From assembly GCA_024138025.1 (NCBI GenBank), contig JAMXBD010001453.1, positions 186,001 through 250,000 on the forward strand: DNA of 64,000 nt, given 5' to 3'. The notes beneath the pieces were generated by a model that searched no databases, was not told where the DNA came from, and was given only the letters and a program-made list of their open reading frames with translations. The stretch comes from Combretum micranthum. Lineage: Eukaryota > Streptophyta > Magnoliopsida > Myrtales > Combretaceae. The position numbers were made by a program, and so were the translations under genes. This document shows positions 33,901 through 46,226 of this stretch, piece after piece; within the stretch, counting starts at the first letter, position 1, and every line of letters starts with the position of its first letter.

Positions 33901-34191
33901 TAACGGTTATTCGGAATTTTTCCTATTCCGGGCTTCGGATACGTTTTTCAAGAATCATGTCCGATCGGGTTCAAGGACACTCGAAATTCTTCAATCTGAT
34001 ATTTTTATAAAACCTATAGCTATTACGAAACCATTACAACTAATTTTCCTAACTTCGTTTTCTAGGGCTTGGGAAAACGGCAATGCCGGACTTAAGAGGT
34101 TACGGTAAACTAGGGTTTGGTTGACTCTGGAAAGGTCGACTTTCGATTAGGGTTTAAACTATAATTCGGATCCAAATTTCGGGGATTTACA
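30931..34191 (-). repeat. 5' LTR of the intact element (3261 bp)
   Basis: Near-identical to the 3' LTR, with many single-base and short length differences, often in homopolymers. On the minus strand: TATA box 33504-33511, donor-like TTTAG/GTGAGAA (boundary 33388/33387), stem-loop block about 33000-33105 (first stem perfect), conserved block about 32206-32360, and acceptor-like TTCTCAG ending at 31332. Its outer end TGTCACGCCCC at 30931 borders the primer-binding site. Confidence 0.95.
33504..33511 (-). promoter_or_regulatory. TATA box of the 5' LTR promoter
   Basis: CCTATAAATACCCC on the minus strand, about 120 bases before the donor-like site and close downstream of a conserved GGCGCCGGCCCC patch (33584-33595). 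Would drive genomic RNA of the element. Confidence 0.65.
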
Positions 34192-34196
34192 TTAAC
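34192..34196. repeat. target site duplication TTAAC (right)
   Basis: Partner of 21620-21624. Confidence 0.95.
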
Positions 34197-34598
34197 AATG
34201 CTACAAAGAACATGTTGAATATAAGTTAGTCAATAATGGATCATTTAATGATTTATATCATAACAAAAATTATGAAAAAAATATTAGTAAATCAATTCAT
34301 ATAATTAGTGATAATTACTAATAACTAATTTGATAGGACACAACATTTGTAATATGAATAATGATATTATTATTTATGATGCACTACTAATAAAAATAAC
34401 AATTTAGGATTTTTTTTTAGTTAAATAATTTTATAGGGGATGAATTAATCTGTCCATGGCTGTTGGTATTAATTTTGGTAGGTGGATTCAACAGTGTTTA
34501 TGGTTAGCAGAGATAAGAATCATCTTCAACCGTGGTCATGTCTTCTAGTATCACTTTCCTTTTCTGAACTTTAGCTCAATTTATAAATTTACCATTAT
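34197..34598. other. short AT-rich flank
   Basis: About 400 bases between the intact element and the next LTR. No gene, repeat unit or motif seen. Confidence 0.5.
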
Positions 34599-36125
34599 TA
34601 TAAACTCTTAAAATTTTCAGAGCTCTTAGAAATAGTTATAGAGTTAAAACCAAAATAAAAATTCTAAAACTGATCCAAGTTAAAATTGAACTCTAGAAAC
34701 TCAAAACACAATCAAATATGAATTCCATAACCTTAAGAAAAAGAGAACCTTAAAAAATAAAATAGAAAATCTAATCATCGTTCAATTCAAATCCGTATGC
34801 TAAACAATTCATTTATCTGATCTCTAACATGTAAATTAAGACAGAATCTCCAAAAAGAATTTAATGAAAAATTATAAAACCTTAAAACTTTTGGTGAATT
34901 TTAGGATAGAAAACTTAATAGTCAAAACCAAGTCAATATATAACATTAGAAGTCCTAGACTCGATTAACCAATTCGAGAACTGTAAAATATTAAATGAAT
35001 CATGAAATAGAGTAAACTTAACTTTTTGAATCAAATATTATATAACCATAAACCTCTAGTTTATAATCCTATGAATGTGCCGTAAGTAAAGTGGAATCGA
35101 AACCATAAACACCAACGTCGGTCAAGATTAGGATCTAGAGTTTTTAGATCTGGTAATCCATGCTTGAAACCCTAACACAATAAAATGAGATAACCTTAGA
35201 TTATAGGTTGGAATAGTATCTTAAAACCTAAAAAGATCATACTCGATAAAAATTCATCTATTTCAGACCCGAATTGGATCAATTTCTAATATCGGGGTCT
35301 CGACACGTAAAATGATGAAAATATTTCGACAACATATCTAGACTCTTAATTAGATGAGAAATCATAATATATTAGTTGTAGAATTTTTCGACATTTAAAA
35401 ATATTAGATATGACCCTTTTACGCGTATTATTATTACTAGTGGTATTTTATTTTACTATTCACTACTATTCATCTATCTTTATTTTTCCTTATAACCTAT
35501 ATTTTATAGCATATAAACCTATTTTTTACATTTATATTTCAAATATTACTTTGTACTTAATTTCTCTTACACTTTATTTACTTTTCACTACAAAAATAAA
35601 AATTAATCAATTTTTTCCCTCACCTCTTCATGAAATCGGCACCACATTTATTTTTTTCTCTATTTTATTTTTTTCAATTTACTTTATTATATCTAATTTC
35701 CCTCCACATTTCTCTAAAAAACCACATCTCCCTCCATTTCCTTCACACATCTCTTTTACATACCAAACGCTCAACCAAAATCACTTCTCAACTTCTCTCT
35801 CTTCAATTTTCCTCTTGAACATTCTCTTCCTCTCCATCCCATAAAACACTCATTTTCTTTAGGAAATTTTCTAAACACACCATCCCTTTGTTTATCTCAT
35901 CTTCAATCATTTATCAACCTTAGGTAAATATTTATAAACTCCTCTTTTGTTTATGTAACATAACATAAATAATATGTGTGTTTTGATTTTATGTAATCCC
36001 CATGATGCTAATACTAGGAATGAAAATCATGAAAAATAACATGTTGTTCATGACACTATGTTTATTATGATCATGTTATGTTTTTATTTTTTTCATGTTA
36101 TAATCTAACTTTCTATATGCTATTA
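34599..36125 (+). repeat. LTR B, segment 1
   Basis: Start is decayed (TATAAACTCTTAAAATTTTC for TGTAAACCCTGAAAATTCC in s2) but then follows s2 in order. Donor-like ACCTTAG/GTAAAT has its boundary at 35923/35924. Ends with TATTA, the left duplication of s2. The 144-codon frame at 35410-35844 is the CT-rich LTR leader, not a gene. Confidence 0.7.
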
Positions 36126-37256
36126 TGTAAACCCTGAAAATTCCATAATTCTTAGAAAATAATCCTAAGAGTCAAACACAAGAATCGAAACCTAAAAAAT
36201 GGAACCAAGTTAAAACTTAATTCTAAATAAGATAAAAAACGAGAATTCTCAGTCTTGAGAAAATGAGAACCTTTGAAACAAAATATAAAAATCCAACTAT
36301 CAGTTGAATCAACATCCGTACGCCAATCAAAATCATCTACCCGGTTCTAACCGCAATCAAGACGATATCCAAATGACGCTCAACAACGAAATGCTAAGAT
36401 CTTAAATCCTTCGGTGAATTTTAGAATAAGAAATTTCAATTTTCACCAAAAGTCAAACTGAGTTAACTCATAGCCCTTAGACTCGGTTAAAAGATCTCGA
36501 GAATTGAAAATATTAAATAATCACAAATAAAATGAGATAAACCATAGATATCGAACTAAAATTTAATATGGTAAAAACTCGAAAATTATACTTTGCGAAT
36601 AACTCAACAAAACGAAAGTCAAACCAGAACCTTAAAAGTCACAAAGCATACAAACAAACTAGTGTTTAAGATGCAATCCCGCGCTCTTAACCCTAAACAA
36701 CGAAATGAAATAATTGTTGATAATAGTTCGTAATAATATAGGAAAGCTTAAAAATATCAAATTCTCAAATTTCTAGTGTCTTTTGGATCCAAACGGGATC
36801 AGTTTTCAAAAACCGTGCCCTGGTACACCAGATGGAAAAAATATTCCGTTAATACCAATAGACTCTTAAAAATATTAAGGTTTTCAAAAATATCAGTTTT
36901 AGAATTTTTCGGTGGCTAAAAATTATAGATATCGCATTGTTACGCGTATTTTTATTACTACCAGTACTTTAATTGTCTAGTTTACTATTCATAGTACTTT
37001 TCTACTATTCATTATATTCGTCTATCTCTACTTTTTCTTACTATCTATTCTTACACCTAATACATATTTCTTACAATTTTCTTTTCCCATAAAAATTTTA
37101 CACCACAATATTACTAAACTTCTCTTACATTTTTCTTTAAATTAATTTTTAATTAATTTCTCTTTCTCTCCCTTCATTTTCGTCCACCCCCTCTCTCTTC
37201 ATTCTCATTTATTTTCTTTTTAATTAATTTAATTACATCTAATTTTACTCAAATTC

Positions 37257-37481
37257 TATAAATACCCCTTCATCCTTCATTCTTTCACACAATTCATTTC
37301 ACTACCAAAACTCTATCAAAATCCTCTCCACAAATCTTCTCTTCAAGTGTTCTCTCTATCAAAACTCTCTTAAACTAATTCTTTACAAAAAAATCATTCA
37401 TTATACACAAATTTTCTACCACATATCACTACTCAATAATACCCTTTCATATACTTCTTCATTTCATATAAAACACTTTAG
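37257..37481 (+). promoter_or_regulatory. LTR promoter and leader exon (s2)
   Basis: CTATAAATACCCCTTC, then about 200 bases of CT-rich leader, then AG/GTAAAC. This is the clearest plus-strand example of the promoter-leader-donor order. Confidence 0.6.
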
Positions 37482-40042
37482 GTAAACTTCTTCCAACATT
37501 TATTTACCATGTCATGTAACTTAACAATAACTATGGTGTTATTTTAAAACTCATATGAGTAGTAAATGCAAAACAACATGTTCATGTTTTGTTATTGCAC
37601 ATGAATTCTATTTTATTATTCATATCTACTAAATATATTTATGTATTTATATTATCTTTAGAGCATACAAGCTCACTTGTTATTTATTTAATTTCATGCT
37701 TTGTTTTATTTATTTATTTCATGCTTATTATTAAGACTAGTCTTTCTACTCTTAGACTTGTCCATATCAAGTCAAAACACTTTTTATTTATTTTCTTTAC
37801 TCTTTTAGGACTAGTCTATTCTTAGTCCGGGATGCCTTGATGAAGCTAGGCTCCAATACTTGACCGGGATACCTTGATGAAGCTAAGGTTCTAATACTTT
37901 GATATTTTATTATCTTACTTATTATTATTTGTTTCTAGTATTTTCTTATATCTTATTATTTTACATGCTCAAATACTTGCATCTACATAATGGTATTGTT
38001 CAACTAATTTAAAAGTAGAATTTTACTAAATGAACTTCAAACTAGATTTTTTATTATGTGACTTATCACAAAAATACGGAGAGTTATTATCAAATAACAT
38101 AGAATAGAGTAATATAAGTTTTCTCAAATAACAAGATATTTTACCAAGGAAACATAAGAATAAATACTTTCATTGTATATTATGGAAACCTAAGTTTTAG
38201 TAAAATAATTTGTTAGTTTTTCAAAGATTTTGCAAAAAGCTTAAAGATTAAACTCTTTTAAACTTCATGGACAAAACCAAAAAAACAAACTAATTTCAAA
38301 GTTAAGATAAAAATCAACTCATAAAGTTATGAACCCACTTAGGAAATATAATGATTTTCAAGTTTCTAAAGAAGAAACTTATTAAAATATAAATAAAATA
38401 AGATTAGAAACAAAGGATTTTATCATAAAGATGATTTTTTCAAAGGAATTAAAAGAACAAGTTTTAGAAAAACAAAAACTTATATTTTAGATAAATAAAT
38501 ATAAGAAGACAAGACTCATTTTCTAAAACCATCCTAAGATATAAAAGATTTTCAACAACTTAATACACTTTTGATAACTTTGATCTTTATCACTAGAAGT
38601 AAAATTTATGAAAGATCAGGTTAAAGGAAAATCTACTTGTTTGGAAAAATGAATGAACAAAATAAAATAAGAATATACTCATTTATAATAACCTATGAAA
38701 ATATATAAAGTTTTCTTCAAAATACTTGAAAGGAAATTTATCAAGTTAAGTTTCAACACTTTTTTTAAAAAGAATTATTTCATGAAATACTTGTTGAGAC
38801 ACTACCATTAGAATTTTTGCATGTAAAGTGAGCTTATCTATATACTCAAAGATTTATCAAATATATAATATATATATATATTATTTACTAAAGGATTTTT
38901 GAATGAAGTTGAGTTAGGGAATGGTTTTGCAAAATCTAGAAATTTTCTTTTTAAACCTGTACCCAATGTTTTCAGAACCTAAATGACCTTATATGATAAA
39001 AATAACCTTAGAAATGGATAGATCTTTAGAATAGGTAGAAAACGGTATATTATTTGCGAAATTCCAAGTTAAATGAGCAACTTATGGCCATTTTAAATTG
39101 GAATTTCATTCTATACGAATTGAAGAAATAGTGAAATAGAATTAGAAAGTTTAAGTAGAATTTCTACGAAATACTCATCCCGGGTATTTCTTTTGTCTAG
39201 TGACGAAGATATGAGAATACCCTACCCGAGGATTACTATGACTAAGAAGATCGCGAAATGGACGAGTGAGTTATTCCTTTTAATTTCGTTACCTTGCTTG
39301 TGCTTGTAAAGTAATAGTACTAGTATGCTAAGAAAAGATAAAAATGGATATATATTTGGAGAATTCGGGTTTATGTATATATATATGATTTATGTTTATG
39401 CGTGAAATGAGAATTAAGAATTTTGCAACTTCAAACTGCCTGTTTAAGTATTTTTGTTTACCTACTTGTATGACTACTTATTATTTGCTAAATTGATTGG
39501 TCGCCCCTCAATAAACCTTAATAAGGTTTGGCTTAAGAAAAATAAAACGCTCACGCATAGCATCCATCGAGTCATATTTTTTCGGAAGGCTGTTACTCCT
39601 ACGCGTAGAATTGGATTGGTTGTTATCGTGCTGTGACACGGGCCATGTTCCTTCCTAGAGAATCTAAATCACTCGAGGAATGCGACTCTAGGTTCGGAGC
39701 CGAGCCAACCGATCGCTTTGGGTGGGGACTTGAGGATTAGTAGTAGAAGATCGAGAATCTTCATCACAGATTCCCTAACCTTTGATACGTAGGGGTAAAT
39801 CCGTTCTATATATGGTTTTCGGATAACTATATATATAATTTGCGTAATCACGTGATTGTTGCATTGTACGCATAGCATATGTGTGAAAATTTAAATGAAC
39901 TTGTTTGAAAATATGATGCGAATGAAAAGGAATATCTCACTAAGCTAGTTGTAGCTTATACCCCTATAGATTTTGTTGAAACAGGTATACCCGTGGCTTA
40001 AATTGAGGATCATGACATTAAGGAAGTCATGGAAGGATGTTA

Positions 40043-40244
40043 AGCTTCTATGAAGGAAAGAGAAACATAAGATGAAGTAATTTTGTAAGGTTCTTTATAT
40101 GTAATGAATTATATGTTAATATTTTGGAGATTCTAAGATGTATAGCTTCTATGAAGGAAAGAGAAACATAAGATGAAGTAATTTTGTAAGGTTCTTTATA
40201 TGTAATGAATTATATGTTAATATTTTGGAGATTCTAAGATGTAT
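40043..40244 (+). repeat. perfect 101-bp tandem duplication in s2
   Basis: Two adjacent, apparently identical copies (40043-40143 and 40144-40244) starting AGCTTCTATGAAGG and ending TCTAAGATGTAT, in the U5-side exon between the acceptor-like site and the LTR end. Other LTRs have one copy. Confidence 0.95.
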
Positions 40245-40499
40245 ATTTATTTGAAGACAATAGAGGGACATGCTCCTAAGAATTGAAATTTAATATGTTT
40301 ATGTTTTATGATAAGTATTCTCTTTGCCTTTTACTTATTTATTATCAATATAAATTGCGTTACTCCGATGCATTCCCTTGGTTGTGATGTAGCCTTGTAC
40401 ATAATATGGAAGCCTTTGCATGAATGAAGTAGTCATTCCTAGGCTTTAATATTGTGTACGGTGGACTACCACGTTTAGGGTACCCCTCGGGGCGTGACA

Positions 40500-41786
40500 T
40501 ATTAAGTATAAGTATGTATATATATTTTTAGAGCCTATAAGCTCACTAACATAACCTCTTATTTAATTTTTTTTTATTTACTTGCTTATCTTTTATTTTA
40601 TGCAAATAATTAAGACTGGTCATTCTAGTCTTAGACTTGTCCTCATCAAGTCAAAACTTTTTATTTCTTTTTTTAAGGACTTGTCCATAATCTAAGTCCA
40701 TTGAAACTTGACACAAATCTAGGACTCCCATTATTTTTCTTATTATTTTCTTGCTTTTCTTTATAGGATTTATCCATTTCTAAGTGACGGGAAGAGTTGA
40801 ATAAAAATCTAAAAGTTCCACAATTTTTTTTCTCTTCCTTGAGTTTTCTTATGCTTTTCTTTTCTTTTCTTTTTATGAAACATATTTATGTCTAAGTTTT
40901 GAAAAGCCTTGATATAAGTTAAGACTTTCAAAAAAATTTGTTATATATATATATGCTTATTTAATTTTCTATGTCTTTTATTTTTCATATGAGTTTTCTT
41001 TTTCTTTTTCTTTTTTACATAACTATAAGTTCATATTCATGCATGATCATAATGTTATTGTTTTGATAGAGTTTTCAAAGAAGTAAAAAGAGTTATCTTC
41101 TTTCACTTAAAAAGATGACTAAATTCTCAAGCAAAATAATTTTTTTAACATTAAAAGAAACCTACACTAAGAATTATAATGGTTTAACTACATCCTTTTT
41201 CAAAATATTAAAATAAAATTATTGTTAATTTTAATGTTGATAATTCTTTACTATACAAAATTTTTGTTAAAACTTATTTAGATGGTTTATACCACACTTT
41301 GATCAACACTAAAAACAAAACTATTTTCCAAGTTATATTTAAAATCAACCCATAGTTAAAAACTCACTTAGAAAATAAAATTGATAAGCAACCTAAGGCA
41401 TCCAATTTTTAAGAATGTAAAAATATATGAAGTTAAGAAAATATGAAAACACTAGTTATAAAGAGAAGAAACTCATTTGTAACAACTTAAAATTTTAGTT
41501 TTCTTCCAACAACCCCTTAAATACCTAAATATTGAACAACTATTGATAGAGAAAGAGTTATTATGAGAATAAAATTTAGAACAAGCTATTCATTTAATTT
41601 CCTTCATGCTAAAACTTATTACATTTTAGATGTAATAAAACTTATAATGATTTTTCTTCATAACCACATAAAGATTCATGTTTTGGAAAATATTTAGTTA
41701 AAAGAAGTTTAGTATGAAAATAAAATATTCATGAACTCTAAATTAATATAAAACCATGATTTTCTTTAATTAAGTTTCTTATTTAT
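40500..41786 (+). repeat. LTR B, segment 2
   Basis: Resumes after s2. Includes the stem-loop block: AAGACTGG/CTAGTCTT at 40612-40631, in which one A-T pair is replaced by a G.U wobble, then GACTTG/CAAGTC. Ends against a truncated minus-strand LTR at 41787. Confidence 0.75.
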
Positions 41787-42714
41787 TGTAACCCCATAAC
41801 CTGTTGGCAATTACAGTCCGCCACGTGTCCTCTCTTATATAGGACACGCCAAGGCTATAATAGTCTAAATCCACAAAACAAATATAAAATAACAATCTCC
41901 ATAAAACTCTCATAGATGGTTCTTCAGAAGGTTCAAAAATGTATATCATATAAAATAATATCCTTCAAAAGAATTTGTTTAAAACCAAATATAGTTGGCA
42001 AAACCAAAGCTAATAAATCAAAAAAATTCTAATCTACATTATTGCATAGAAACTCTCAAGAAACCTTTCATAATTTTTAACGACAAAAAAATCCATAATC
42101 ATTATTTAAAATATCCAAAATCTTAAAATCCGGAAATTCTTAGAAACATAAATATTCTAAAGCATTGTTCTATATGTCTTCCAAGTATTCTAAATAAATT
42201 CTTCCCATTTCTCCTGTATCCAAAATCTACTCTTCAATAGAGTAGTCAGGTCTACTAGCACTATCCCCATGATAAAAATTACCGATCATAATCAGATAAA
42301 TTATATACGACTTCTTCATCACCTGTACTTGGAAAAATGAAAGGAATGAGCGAAATCGCCCAGTATACCATGTGACAAACAAATATGCATGAACATGCCA
42401 ACATACATCACATGCATTCCTAAAACTAATGCAACAAGTATAAATTATTATCTTTAATTAGTGAAACAAACAACACAGTTTAGAACCATATGCATCTGAT
42501 CCTAAACCCGAAGTAACCCATGACTCCGATTCACAATCTTTATGAAATATTTTATATACAATTATATTGATGTTGGGTCCCCACACATCTTTGCGTTCCG
42601 CCATACAGATCAAAACGACTCCTAATCTACCGAAATCATTTTCAAGTACAACTCTACTAGGGACAGTGCCATACACGAATCATCAGATGCTTCGTTAGTA
42701 TCACATTCTGTGAG
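41787..42714 (-). repeat. truncated minus-strand LTR (C), U5-side part
   Basis: Starts TGTAACCCCATAACC, with CAGTCCGCCACGTG close behind as in other LTR ends. On the minus strand it shows TTTCGCTCATTCC, pyrimidines and AAGTACAG (about 42320-42345), the acceptor-like element. Only about 930 bases remain; the promoter side is missing. Confidence 0.55.
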
Positions 42715-45053
42715 TGTCACGCCCAAGGGTACCCTAAATGTAATAGTCCACCAAGTCAATATTAAAGCTTAAGTATGACAACCTTAGCCATTCCCAAAAG
42801 CTTTGATATTAAGTGTAAGGCGTGCTCTCACAAATTTAAAGGACCATACATGGAATTATGAAGTTTAAGAAGATATAATAACAGAGTAAGAAAAGACGAT
42901 TCATAGTATTCATTTATTCATAACAATAATCTTACAAAACGTAGGGATATTTTCCTTATTCACAAATCTATTATAAGAGTATTCTACAGCTTATCCAACA
43001 CTAACTTTATCTTGAAATTCCTTAACTAAAAGGGAAATACGTGCTGCAGGGTCTATGTGGCCTCAACCACAAATATGTGAACTAAAATGATATCTATAGG
43101 GGTGTAAGCTAGTTGCTTAATAAGAACTATTCCAGAAATAACTTATTATAACAAAAATTTCAAATAAGTTGTTTAAGCAAACAAATGAAATGCAACATAT
43201 ACGTGGGCAAACAGGGTTTAGTGATACGTAACCTCAAAACAAGTAGTTTTAGTTAAAAAAATTTATGCTTTCGATCAATATCGCCAACCATATGAAGTCT
43301 ACTTGAATTGAGCCTTGCTTTCGTATCTTCCGCCAAGCATTTCCTTCATGTCGCAAAGCAATCGCTTTTGATCACTCTATCAAGTGTTACTTTCGACCCG
43401 AGCTATAATCCTTCTCACCCAAGGATAATAACCCAATGCAATGTGACTCACTTCATGATATGCATGAATCCATTTATTTATGATATCATAACATTATTAT
43501 TATCAGATTTAAGGTGATCAAAGAATCTCATACAAATCAAGTGTTATACTAAAATAAACATTAAATCAATTTCGGCCTCGATATTCTTAGGATTCTTTCA
43601 CAGAATTATTTTACATAAATATCCATTTGTCTTTTCTTAATTCTAATGCAACTAAATTACAAGCACAAACAAGTAAAGCATTTTAAGAAAATAAACTCAC
43701 GATGCCATGACGACAATTCTTCTATACGGATGAGTCGCTCACACAATTCTCTTAATCGAAATAGTCCTCGGGGTATAGGTATTCTACCTTGAAATCACCT
43801 AGTCAAAGAGGATACCCAAAATGAGTATTTTTCAATGATATTCTTGAATTTTGACAAAATAATGTCATAAGAATGTTAAAGTTCGTATAAAGAAAAATTC
43901 CAATTTAAAATGGCCATAACTTGGTCATTTTAACTTGGAATTGCGCATATAATATACCCATTTTTATCTACTCAAAAAGATCTATCCGTTTCTAAAATTA
44001 TTTTTTATACTAAACCATTTAGGCCCCGAAACAGTGGTAATCAAATTCATTATGAATATTCTAACTCAAAAACAATTTTGTTTCAAACTTTAAATCATTC
44101 AAAATTTGTTTGATAAATACTTAGTTATCTATATAGTTGAAAGATCCTCTTTTTATAGCTACTTAGCTCATATTTATTCATGCTCAAGTGTTTGTTGTTC
44201 AATCATGTTTCTTGAGTAAAACAATGTCAATTAGGAGTTTAGAAAAATATAGTTTACAAGAATCCATTTTGCAAATCTTTTTAAATGAATATTTTGATTC
44301 TTTTTGTTTTCAAAGAATTACTTTATGTTTGACTTATTATTTTTCCTATATGACCTTTTTCGAAAAGTAATTTTCTTCTTTCCTAAATTCTCCATATTAG
44401 TGCTATTTTTCCTATTTATTTTCTATACAAATTTTTCTTTGCCTATTTCTTTGAAAAGATCTTTATTTGAAAATTTCTCATTCCTTTCTCATGTTATGCT
44501 TTTCATAGAAATCATTTTTGTATCAAAAATCATTTTCTTTTTTTTTTTGAAAAACAAAGCGGGATAACAAATGATTTAAAAAAAAAAAACTTTTCATAAC
44601 AAAAGTAGTTTTTAAAATTGTAGTGAGTTCTTCTAATAACTTGGAAAGTAATGATTTTATTTTTATTAAATCATAGATTTTATATTTCATATAAACTTAT
44701 TCTTAAGTGATAAAATCTCCTTTTTATCAATTATTTTAGAAACTTGAAAAATTTGGACAACAATCTTAATGAATGTGATTTATAAGAAATAATAGCAAGC
44801 AAAAGTAAATAAATAATAAATAAGGTCAAGTATTGGGAGTCTTAGCTTCTTCAAGGCTCCCAGACTAAAAGTAGACTAGTCCCAAAAGAAAAATAAAATG
44901 AAAGAAAAAAATTATTTGACTTGATGAGAACAAGTCTAGACTAGAGACTAGTCTTAAAATAGTAAGAAATAAATAAATTGCAATGAAAGAAAATAAATAA
45001 ATTACTTTGCATGGAAATAAATAAATTGCAAGTGAACTTATATGCTCTAAAGA

Positions 45054-45054
<1 letters not shown>

Positions 45055-45090
<36 letters not shown>

Positions 45091-45091
45091 T
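45055..45091. repeat. microsatellite (TA)n(GA)n
   Basis: About 22 bases of TA followed by about 15 of GA, within LTR D. Confidence 0.9.
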
Positions 45092-45543
45092 ACATAATAA
45101 TGTTTAGATATAATAACAATAATATGAATAAAATAACAACATAAATAAAATAGATATTCATGAATAAGAACAATACATGAACATAGTGTAGCTTCGATAA
45201 CATTTAGTTTCTGGGAACTCACACCATGGTCATGTAAAGTTACATGACATGAGAAGAAGAGATTATAAAGAAAAGTTTACCTAAAGATGGTTTTTGGAGT
45301 ATTATGTGGTTATGAGTTTGTGTAGGTAGAGAGTGGCTTGGGATTATTTTGAGAGAGTTTTGGGAGGATATTTGGAGAGAGTTTTGATAGGAGAATTTGA
45401 GAGAGTTTTTGTAGAGAAATTTGTGAATAGTAATTGTGTAAAAAAGTGAAAGAGGATGGGGATATTTATAGGAAAATGTGGAGTGATTTTTGAGTAATTA
45501 AAATAAAGGAAATATAAAACAAAATTGACAGAGATGCATGAGG

Positions 45544-45596
45544 ATGGGGGGTGGGGGTAGGGTGGGGGGGTGTGGGGGAGGGCGGGGGCGCCGGCC
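45544..45596 (+). other. G-tract cluster upstream of LTR D promoter
   Basis: At least six G-runs of 3-7 separated by 1-3 bases on the plus strand, ending in GGGGGCGCCGGCC. It lies some 80 bases upstream of the TATA box of LTR D (minus). G-quadruplex potential is clear from the spacing. Confidence 0.75.
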
Positions 45597-45809
45597 AATG
45601 TATGGAGGGAGAAGAGAGATTTTATTTTGTATTTTTATTGATTAAATGAAGTAATAAGTAAGGTAGATGTGAAATAAAGTTATGGGAATGGTAAAAAGTA
45701 AGGGTTATAGGCTATAGTTTGTAAGAGTAAGTGTAAGAAAAAGTAGAGAGAAAAGAATAGTGTAGAATAGTAATGAATAGTGTAATGTAAAGTAGATACG
45801 ACTAATTAA

Positions 45810-46083
45810 GTTGATATTATGATTGTTTGGAGAATTATAGGGGAAAACTCCTAAGATGATGTACGGATTTTATTCTATTAATGATAAATTAGATGATTAT
45901 TTAGATTCTTGTATGTTGTATATACTATCTCGAACTATACATCCCATCGGTATCTCCTATTGTTGTGATAGATGCCTTACATATGGTGTTGAAAACTTTC
46001 GCATGACTTCGGGAAGTCATTCTTAAGTTTTAATACCATATGTGGTGGACTGCCATGTTTAGGGTACCCTTTGGGACGTGATA
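45810..46083 (+). repeat. LTR 3'-end fragment (E)
   Basis: Plus-strand U5 end: TATGTGGTGGACTGCCATG, AGGGTACCC, then GGGACGTGATA. Joined directly to the truncated minus-strand LTR D. Only about 270 bases. Confidence 0.7.
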
Positions 46084-46226
46084 ATATGCTTTTATGTATG
46101 TGTGATAATGGATGCTAAGCATACCGAAACTAACAAATGATTATTTAAGTACATCAATAACATTATATGTTGCTTATATGTATATGATACTTGCTTGATT
46201 TCCTTTAAGTATATCATAATTATACT
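46084..46226 (+). repeat. LTR B, segment 3
   Basis: Short piece matching s2 near 39390, between E and s3. About 500 bases of B (equivalent to s2 38900-39390) are missing at the compound insertion. Ends with ATACT, the left duplication of s3. Confidence 0.55.

Larger units (their letters stand above)
21625..34191 (-). mobile_element. complete Ty3/gypsy chromodomain retrotransposon (12567 bp), coding frames broken
   Basis: Two LTRs in direct repeat (21625-24905 and 30931-34191) flank, on the minus strand, a primer-binding site, gag, protease, reverse transcriptase, RNase H, integrase, chromodomain and polypurine tract. TSD TTAAC is on both sides and the ends are TG..CA. The order PR-RT-RH-INT and the chromodomain make it a chromovirus-type Ty3/gypsy element; LTRs above 3 kb suggest the Tekay/Del clade (inference). 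All frames are interrupted by one- or two-base shifts, so it is structurally complete but not autonomous as read. Confidence 0.96.
36126..40499 (+). mobile_element. solo LTR s2 (4374 bp), Ty3/gypsy, TSD TATTA
   Basis: TGTAAACCCTGAAAATTCC at the start, CCTCGGGGCGTGACA at the end, TATTA on both sides (36121-36125 and 40500-40504), and no internal region. TATA box 37257-37264, donor-like CTTTAG/GTAAAC (37481/37482), hairpin block 37733-37880, conserved block about 38967-39104, CTCACTAAGC near 39935, acceptor-like TTGAAACAG ending 39984. Implied intron 2503 bases. It is longer than its relatives, partly through a 101-bp tandem duplication near the end. Inserted in LTR B. Confidence 0.93.
42715..45809 (-). 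repeat. minus-strand LTR (D), missing its 5' end
   Basis: Starts TGTCACGCCCAAGGG. On the minus strand: TATA box 45463-45470, donor-like CTTTAG/GTAAAC (45281/45280), hairpin block about 44835-44955, conserved block about 43904-44060, acceptor-like ATTTTAG ending 43082. The sequence matches relatives up to about 45809 and then changes to a plus-strand LTR end, so roughly 300 bases of the LTR start are lost. The left five bases GTGAG have no partner on the right. Confidence 0.75.

Noticed and set aside
35410..35844. 144-codon plus-strand frame rich in Phe, Ile and Leu
   Set aside because: It is the T-rich promoter and leader part of LTR B; the same region in other LTRs gives similar but unrelated frames (46640-47026, 24241-24498, 45344-45598).
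41787..45809. C and D as the two LTRs of one minus-strand element
   Set aside because: They belong to different subfamilies and abut directly with no internal region.
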